Below are positions 59,017-64,000 of a stretch of 64,000 bases of DNA, in pieces. This stretch comes from Simmondsia chinensis (taxonomy: Eukaryota; Streptophyta; Magnoliopsida; Caryophyllales; Simmondsiaceae): contig JAGTTD010000001.1 in NCBI GenBank assembly GCA_018398585.1, positions 18,369,750-18,433,749 of the forward strand, given 5' to 3'. The position numbers and the translations under genes are program-made. Within the stretch, counting starts at the first letter, position 1. The number at the start of each line of letters is the position of its first letter. Below the pieces are notes generated by a model. It saw only the letters and a list, made by a program, of their open reading frames with translations, was not told where the DNA came from and did no database searches.

Positions 59017-59960
59017 ATACCTTTTGACGACCACAATGGACTACACTCTACAAGGCATTACTATCTTTAACCCTATCATGGATTGCCACAACATAGTCGT
59101 ATACCATTCACCAATTATCATAACTAGAAAAGCCAGTGGTCTCGAGCATGAGGAACCCGGTTGGCCACAATTGGGCCACCACTCAAGCACCTTTCAGAAC
59201 AAAGTCTCATATCATGAAGGGATGCAATGAGCGACAACTGCAACAATGAAAGTGGAGGTGACGAAGACATCCCAAAAGACGAGGACATTGGGCTCAATGG
59301 TTATTCTCAAAAACGTTTGATGGCCATGCTCAAAAGTCAGATGGAACTTACTGATCAAAGGCTAGAGTACGCTTCAAAAGAAGCAAAAGAGAAGCAACGT
59401 GCTGAGATAGAGCGTACTCTGGTTTGCCAACATGAAAATGCATCCACCTTGAAGACCAGTGTCAATAATGCTGGGACTTCATTGAACAAAAGACTCTGTA
59501 AGGAAATCGACAGAGGCTTGGTTGTAATGAATGCAACCTTATCTTCCACTTCTAGCCTTATAGCAAGAGATGTGGTAGGAAAACAAGAGTTGAAGTTCAG
59601 CCCATCTTAGCCAGGCAGGTTGAAATTAACAACGGCTTTGTCCAGGCCATTAGAGAGGATATTAGGCAATTGAGACCAATTCCTCATCCCATCAGTTCCC
59701 ACTGGGTACCCATGAGATGTTCCTTTGAGCTCACAATAACCAGTAAATTGTGGTACTATTGCTATCCTTGACAGACCATGGAACCCAACTATGGCTAATC
59801 CTGGTGTCATACTCACGGATTCAAGCCGTAGAAATGACAACGTGACTTATAGAGTTGCTGGGTTTTCGAATCAAGGGCATACCTTGATCTCAAGGGACAT
59901 GATCACCAATGTCTAGGCCATGCATACTCCTAAGACTACGGTGCAAGGTCACACGTACCT
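59017..59960 (+). mobile_element. Interior of element K (LARD-like)
   Basis: Only ~0.94 kb separates the two K LTRs. It encodes one small ORF and no protease, RT or integrase. A large-LTR, small-interior derivative is the best reading. The orientation is inferred from the ORF and is uncertain. Confidence 0.5.
59227..59610 (+). CDS. K small protein, gag-like N-terminus? (127 aa)
   Basis: The sequence starts MSDNCNNESGGDEDIPKDED, an acidic N-terminus, followed by a charged helical stretch (residues 35-65, KSQMELTDQRLEYASKEAKE) likely to be coiled coil, and a Ser/Thr-rich C-terminus. I recognise no domain. The position right after the left LTR is where gag would lie. Beyond 59610 the frame is broken, although protein-like text (ITSKLWYYCYP, TMEPNYG) continues to about 59800 with stops, so this may be a truncated remnant of a longer protein. 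Confidence 0.4.
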   Translation: MSDNCNNESGGDEDIPKDEDIGLNGYSQKRLMAMLKSQMELTDQRLEYASKEAKEKQRAEIERTLVCQHENASTLKTSVNNAGTSLNKRLCKEIDRGLVVMNATLSSTSSLIARDVVGKQELKFSPS

Positions 59961-60774
59961 TGTCTAATTATTTACATCCCAAACTCAAGGGAGTTGGAAT
60001 GACACCGTTTTGGGATCGAAGGACAAATGTCTTTCACATGGGGCCATCCTCGAGGTATGTTTAGCCTTTAGATGCAAGGATAATGGTGTCACAACTGAAG
60101 TTCCTAATGAGGTAAATCCCCTATGGCATGATAGCCTCTTAAGACGGCTAATGGGACAAAGGAGGCTTGAGCTTGAGGGACTTCCCAGAAGGCTGCAAGA
60201 AAGGCAGTTCTAAAGTTCGAGGCAATTACTTGGAGCATATTTTAGGAACGTGGGCATTAAGTACATTCAACCAAATGTGGGGCATCTAGCAGAGTCTTAG
60301 ACAAAATACACGGATGTGAGGTTCCAAAAGGAGGCTCGACCACATGTTTTCACGGCACGATCAGCACCCTTTTAGCGTGCGAAAGAAGAGTTGCGGCAGA
60401 CATGGAGCATATATGCCAAAATTGTAGGATGCAACAGTTATTTCTTTTTTCTATAAACAAGAGGCATTATTGTCATTATAAAGTGTCCAGCACCAAAATA
60501 TAAAATTTCTTAAAGTTTATCTTTACAGTACACTTATGTTTTTATCATAGGAGTATTGTAACTTAGCCTAGTTTAGCGTGACATAGCTTGTACATGGTTG
60601 CCTTCAAGGCAACACAATTCTGGGTTTTGGGTATGAACTCTCTATTTTAGTCTGTTCCCAAAAATTGACAAGTTAAGATTTGGGGCGTAAGTTTAAGGCT
60701 TTGACGGCCTAGCCTAGAGCTTGATTTGCGTTGGTCTTAACATTGATGACCCTGCTTGATAAGTCAGGTGAATT
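59961..60774 (+). repeat. K right LTR, segment 1
   Basis: It starts TGTCTAATTATTTACATCCC and matches 57628-58440. It is cut at GAATT by element L and resumes at 63873. The ORF at 60010-60213 is a shadow. Confidence 0.8.
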
Positions 60775-61218
60775 TGTTATGATTCAAGTTCAATTTGAAT
60801 CATAACCTAGAGTTTGGATCAGGATTTATACTTATGAAGTGAAATCAAGATATGAACTAATAGAATTTAGGTAAAGAGTTTAGGATTAGAGGTGAGATTC
60901 AAGCAGATACTTGAAGATAAGAAGTAAAGATTGAGAGAAGAAGTTGAGAATTTGAGGAAATATCTAGAGAGAACTTGAGAGAACAAGTAAGAATCAGATT
61001 ATTCACCATATGAAGCTTACAAGGCAAAGCTCTTACTTATACTTCACTAGAGCTAGAGGCGGTTAAAGCTAAGAACAATGAACCAAGACATTACCTGCTG
61101 TAGCAACAGACCCAAACCAGCTAAAACATGAGCTAATACAAGACTTATTCATGACATTACCACTAGAATATTATCAAAGACTAATTACTACTAAGCATAT
61201 CCTATTACAATAATAACA
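60775..61218 (-). repeat. L 3' LTR
   Basis: It is 444 bp, matched nearly base for base by 63422-63872. It is followed on its right by the PPT in antisense (ATTCCTCCCCCTG). Confidence 0.92.
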
Positions 61219-61326
61219 ATTCCTCCCCCTGAAGAGATTCTTGTCCTCAAGAATATTATTAAAGAAAAAAGAGATTTGAATAACTCATTATTGATGCTAA
61301 AAATCTCTTGAAATCACAATAGGATG

Positions 61327-62726
61327 CTAGCAACTGGACAGATTTTGACAATATTGCAGCAAGGGTGCAGCCAGATGGATCTTATGATCCTTGGCACCCA
61401 ATTTGTGAACCAATGTGCTGTAAGTTGACCCATAATCCAAGGCTTCCAAGCCTTGGACCTTAGCCATAACTGAATTTCCGTTCTCAAAGTGGCCCCCTTG
61501 ATCCTCCTCAACTTCAATTCCCGCGAGAGCCATTAGATGTTGGGGATTGCACTTGTAACCAAAAAAGTATTTGTGATTGCACTTAAAGCATAGATTATGT
61601 GCCTTCTTCTCTTCCACACTTAATGACTTCGAATCATCATGCGCAGCTTGTGGCTGTGAAGCTATTAACCGACTTCTATGACTTTCTTCAGGCAAAATTA
61701 AATGGCTGACTCAAACAATCTTGCCTTCGCATAAGCTTTGGATAGTGTAGGAGGGCTGAGGGCCTTGACTGGATTCTTTATCTTGGGCTTGAGCCCACTG
61801 ATGAAGCTTGAAACATAGAAGGCCTTGCTTGCTTCCGGATTTATGGATATCATTCTTGCCTTTAGATTTTCAAATCGGGTCATGTACTCCTTGACACTGT
61901 TGACTTGAGCAATCTTGTTGAACTTGTCCACATCTTCCTCCGGGTCTTCGTCTCCATACCTATCACACAATTCATCCACAAACTCTCGCCATGTTAGCAT
62001 TGGATTACCAAGGATTAGGCTATAAAACCACTCTTCCTGGTCCCCTTGCAGATATACTGTGGCTAATTTGACTTTTTTCCTCCTATGTAATGGCGTAGAA
62101 TCTAAAGTATCGCTCACATCTTTTTATCCATGATTAGGTTGTCTAAACTCAGTCCTTCTTACCACAGCCATTGGAACTCCTTGCGCTTCTACTGATCTTG
62201 GTAATGGAGAATCCAAGGGCCTAACTTAACGAGGAACCATAGGTGCATTTCCATTTCCATTTCCGGCTTGTTGCGGTGCTCCCGGTAGAATTCCCACCCC
62301 AAGGTGAATGTCTTGTCTCTGGAGTCGATCATTCACCTCCTTCAATTGCTGATTCAACCTTTGCTCGAGTTCTTGCTGCCATAAGGAACTGTCTTGCTCA
62401 ATTTTATCTTATCTAGCTTGAAATCATTGTTCAAATGCAAGCATCAATTCTCGCATTTGTTGCTGTGAATCACGCACCTGCTGCTGTAAATCTCCCACTT
62501 TCGACAATGTTTGTTCATTCATTTTTGTCATCCTCTCAAAAATGTCAACCGTAGCACTTTCCATGTTCACATCAGCATTGGAAGTGTTTGCAGCAGCCAC
62601 ACTTGCGTAAGTTGCAGATGTTGTACCAGCAGCCATGCTTGTGTAAGTTGCAGAGGTTATTCCAGCATGTTATCCTGCATTCATAGCTGCAGCAACAGCA
62701 GCTCTAGTGGTCATTCCTCCAGCCAT
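61327..62726 (-). pseudogene. gag: L gag with partial protease, broken
   Basis: The original start is likely at 62726 (MAGGMTTRAAVAAAMNAG, then a stop), with a further Met at 62636 (MAAGTTSATYASV). A coiled-coil part (62580-62430) is followed by a frame stretch with stops. The Retrotrans_gag core is 62117-61698 (WFYSLILGNPMLTWREFVDE, KEYMTRFENLKARM), aligned without gaps to A gag. A frameshift leads to 61695-61327, with a degenerate zinc knuckle (CFKCNHKYFFGYKC) and a protease active-site remnant (DYGSTYSTLV, DSG changed to DYG). The frame then ends. No pol follows. Confidence 0.85.
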
Positions 62727-63407
62727 AACTTTAATCCAACCTCTAACCATAAGTGCAACAGATTGGACTTTTTAACACTTGTCAAGCACTAAATTTATAT
62801 GGCTAAGATAGGTACTGCCGAGCTAAGCTAGAATTAATCTGAAACTTGTGTAATTGATCGAAGTATCAATCATGCTAAGCAAATAATCAGATCTTCCTGT
62901 TGAGAATCTGAATCTGGAACTAAAGTCCTCAATTCTAAAGTATTCAATCACAATCAACACTGAAGATTTCAGAGCAATGTGTAGCAAGCTCGATTTAGTT
63001 ATCTTAATCGCTGCGGAATTAATGCGCTAGTAACAACCTAACAAGATCTTGAGCACTTTAATTGGATTTGATCTTGTTTGATCACAAAATCAACAGCTCA
63101 CTTGTTGAGCAAATACGAACACTGAACTTGATGGACAAATCTGCACTCAAAAGCAGCGAGCTAACTCCACAACTTGTTTGCACGATCTTAATCAAGTTTA
63201 GCTAATCTTGTTTCCTTTAATTGCTGCTGCTAAGCTTAATTGAACTAGATATTAATTCTGCAGCTCAATGTTACTTAAACTTAACACAATCTGAAAAAAA
63301 TTCAGACCATCTTCAAACTGAAACTGAAAATTGCTACAAAAATGCATCAATTGATAGCTCACAGCCAAGAAAACAAGAATCTAGTCACAATTGGAAGCTA
63401 AAATCAG
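62727..63407 (-). other. L untranslated leader
   Basis: This is the leader between the primer site and the gag start (minus strand). It is rich in GATC/AGATC words, like the B leader. I see no gene. Confidence 0.6.
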
Positions 63408-63419
63408 GCTCTGATACCA
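63408..63419 (-). other. L primer-binding site (tRNA-iMet)
   Basis: GCTCTGATACCA on the plus strand is the exact complement of TGGTATCAGAGC, two bases from the 5' LTR. Confidence 0.92.
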
Positions 63420-63421
63420 AT

Positions 63422-63872
63422 TGTTGTTATTGAAGTTCAATTTGAATCATAACCTAGGGTTTGGATAAGGATTTACACTTAGGAAGTGAAATCATGATAT
63501 GAACTAATAGAATTTAGGTAAACAGTTGAGGATTAGAGATGAGATTCAAGTAAATACTTGAAGATAAGAAGTAAAGATTGAGAGAAGAAGTTGAGAATTT
63601 GAGAAAATATCTAGAGAGAACTTGAAAGAACAAGTAAGAATCAGATTATCATTATTCCACCATGTGACGCTTACAAGGCAAAGCTCTTACTTATACTTCA
63701 CTAGAGCTAGAGGCGGTTAAAGCTAAGAACAATGAACCAAGACAGTACCTGCTACAGCAACAGACCCAAACCAGCTAAAACATGAGCTAATACAAGACTT
63801 ATTCATGACATTACCACTAGAATATTATCTAAGACCAATTACTACTAAGCATATCCTATTACAATCATAACA
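63422..63872 (-). repeat. L 5' LTR
   Basis: It is 451 bp, TGTTGTTATTGAAGTTC to TACAATCATAACA, then the GAATT TSD. Confidence 0.92.
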
Positions 63873-64000
63873 GAATTTTGGTTTGAGTCATAGCTTAAGG
63901 GCTTTAACAGCCAACACTTAACCTTGATTGTAGTGGTCCTAATCCAGTGACCCAAATATGGTTCGCTCTATCTAAATCTTCTCAAACTCTAACTCATTCA
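63873..64000 (+). repeat. K right LTR, segment 2 (to window edge)
   Basis: AATTTTGGTTTGAGTCATAG onward matches 58439-58563 of the left LTR and runs off the window. Confidence 0.8.

Larger units (their letters stand above)
60775..63872 (-). mobile_element. Element L: gag-only gypsy element
   Basis: The LTRs are 60775-61218 (3', 444 bp) and 63422-63872 (5', 451 bp), TGTTATGATTC...ATCATAACA. TSD GAATT is perfect (60770-60774 and 63873-63877). An antisense primer site is at 63408-63419. The antisense 3'-end motif (CCTCCCCCTGAAGAGATTCTTGTCCTCAAG region, 61221-61252) matches A and B. The 2.2 kb interior carries gag, a zinc knuckle and the beginning of protease, and nothing of RT, RNase H or integrase. 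The two LTRs look alike, so the insertion is probably young relative to K. Confidence 0.92.

Overview
This window reads as a block of plant (seed-plant) repeat DNA. Every recognisable coding domain belongs to a transposable element: Ty3/gypsy chromovirus, Ty1/copia, L1-type LINE, Helitron and MITE-like types. Almost all LTR elements use a primer site matching plant initiator-Met tRNA (TGGTATCAGAGC). I see no convincing host gene, rRNA, tRNA or CRISPR array, and I cannot name the species.

The main result is the architecture. Positions 1936-57042 form one nested set of insertions, reconstructed by rejoining interrupted LTRs and pol domains and by matching target-site duplications (TSDs). Letters are mine. 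E (1936-57042, minus, small copia-like element without coding capacity) is split by D (3328-56574, plus, Angela-like copia with ~1.9 kb LTRs). D's 5' LTR is split by C (3441-26047, plus, CRM-like chromovirus) and by a Helitron (27407-30090). C's 5' LTR is split by B (3599-12353, plus, non-autonomous gypsy), whose 5' LTR is split by A (3844-9647, plus, the best-preserved element, a Reina-sized chromovirus). C's RNase H is split by F (15597-24280, minus, Angela-like). D's reverse transcriptase is split by G (34602-53939, plus, Angela-like; TSD TTAAG). G's integrase is split by H (39346-47632, minus, solo LTR of the F family; TSD CCATG). H is split by I (40701-46750, minus, TNT1/Tork-like copia), and the 3' LTR of I holds a LINE fragment (40721-41834). 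G's RT is also split by J (48399-51142, unclassified).

Left flank (1-1935): a minus-strand ORF runs off the left edge beside a plus-strand Tat-like LTR. Right flank (57043-64000): a cluster of MITE-like units in TA repeats, then K, an LTR element with little coding sequence, whose right LTR is split by L (60775-63872, minus, TSD GAATT), a gypsy element carrying gag but no pol.

No element has an intact polyprotein. Three points go beyond routine annotation. First, the 5' leaders of D, F and G contain repeated short stems closed by a three-base GAG loop; stem bases differ between copies but pairing is kept. Second, A, B and L share the gag N-terminus and a 3'-end motif, although only A carries pol. 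Third, F and G lack the same gag core, as if they form a lineage depending on proteins supplied by others. All boundaries were read by eye, and most are good to a few bases.
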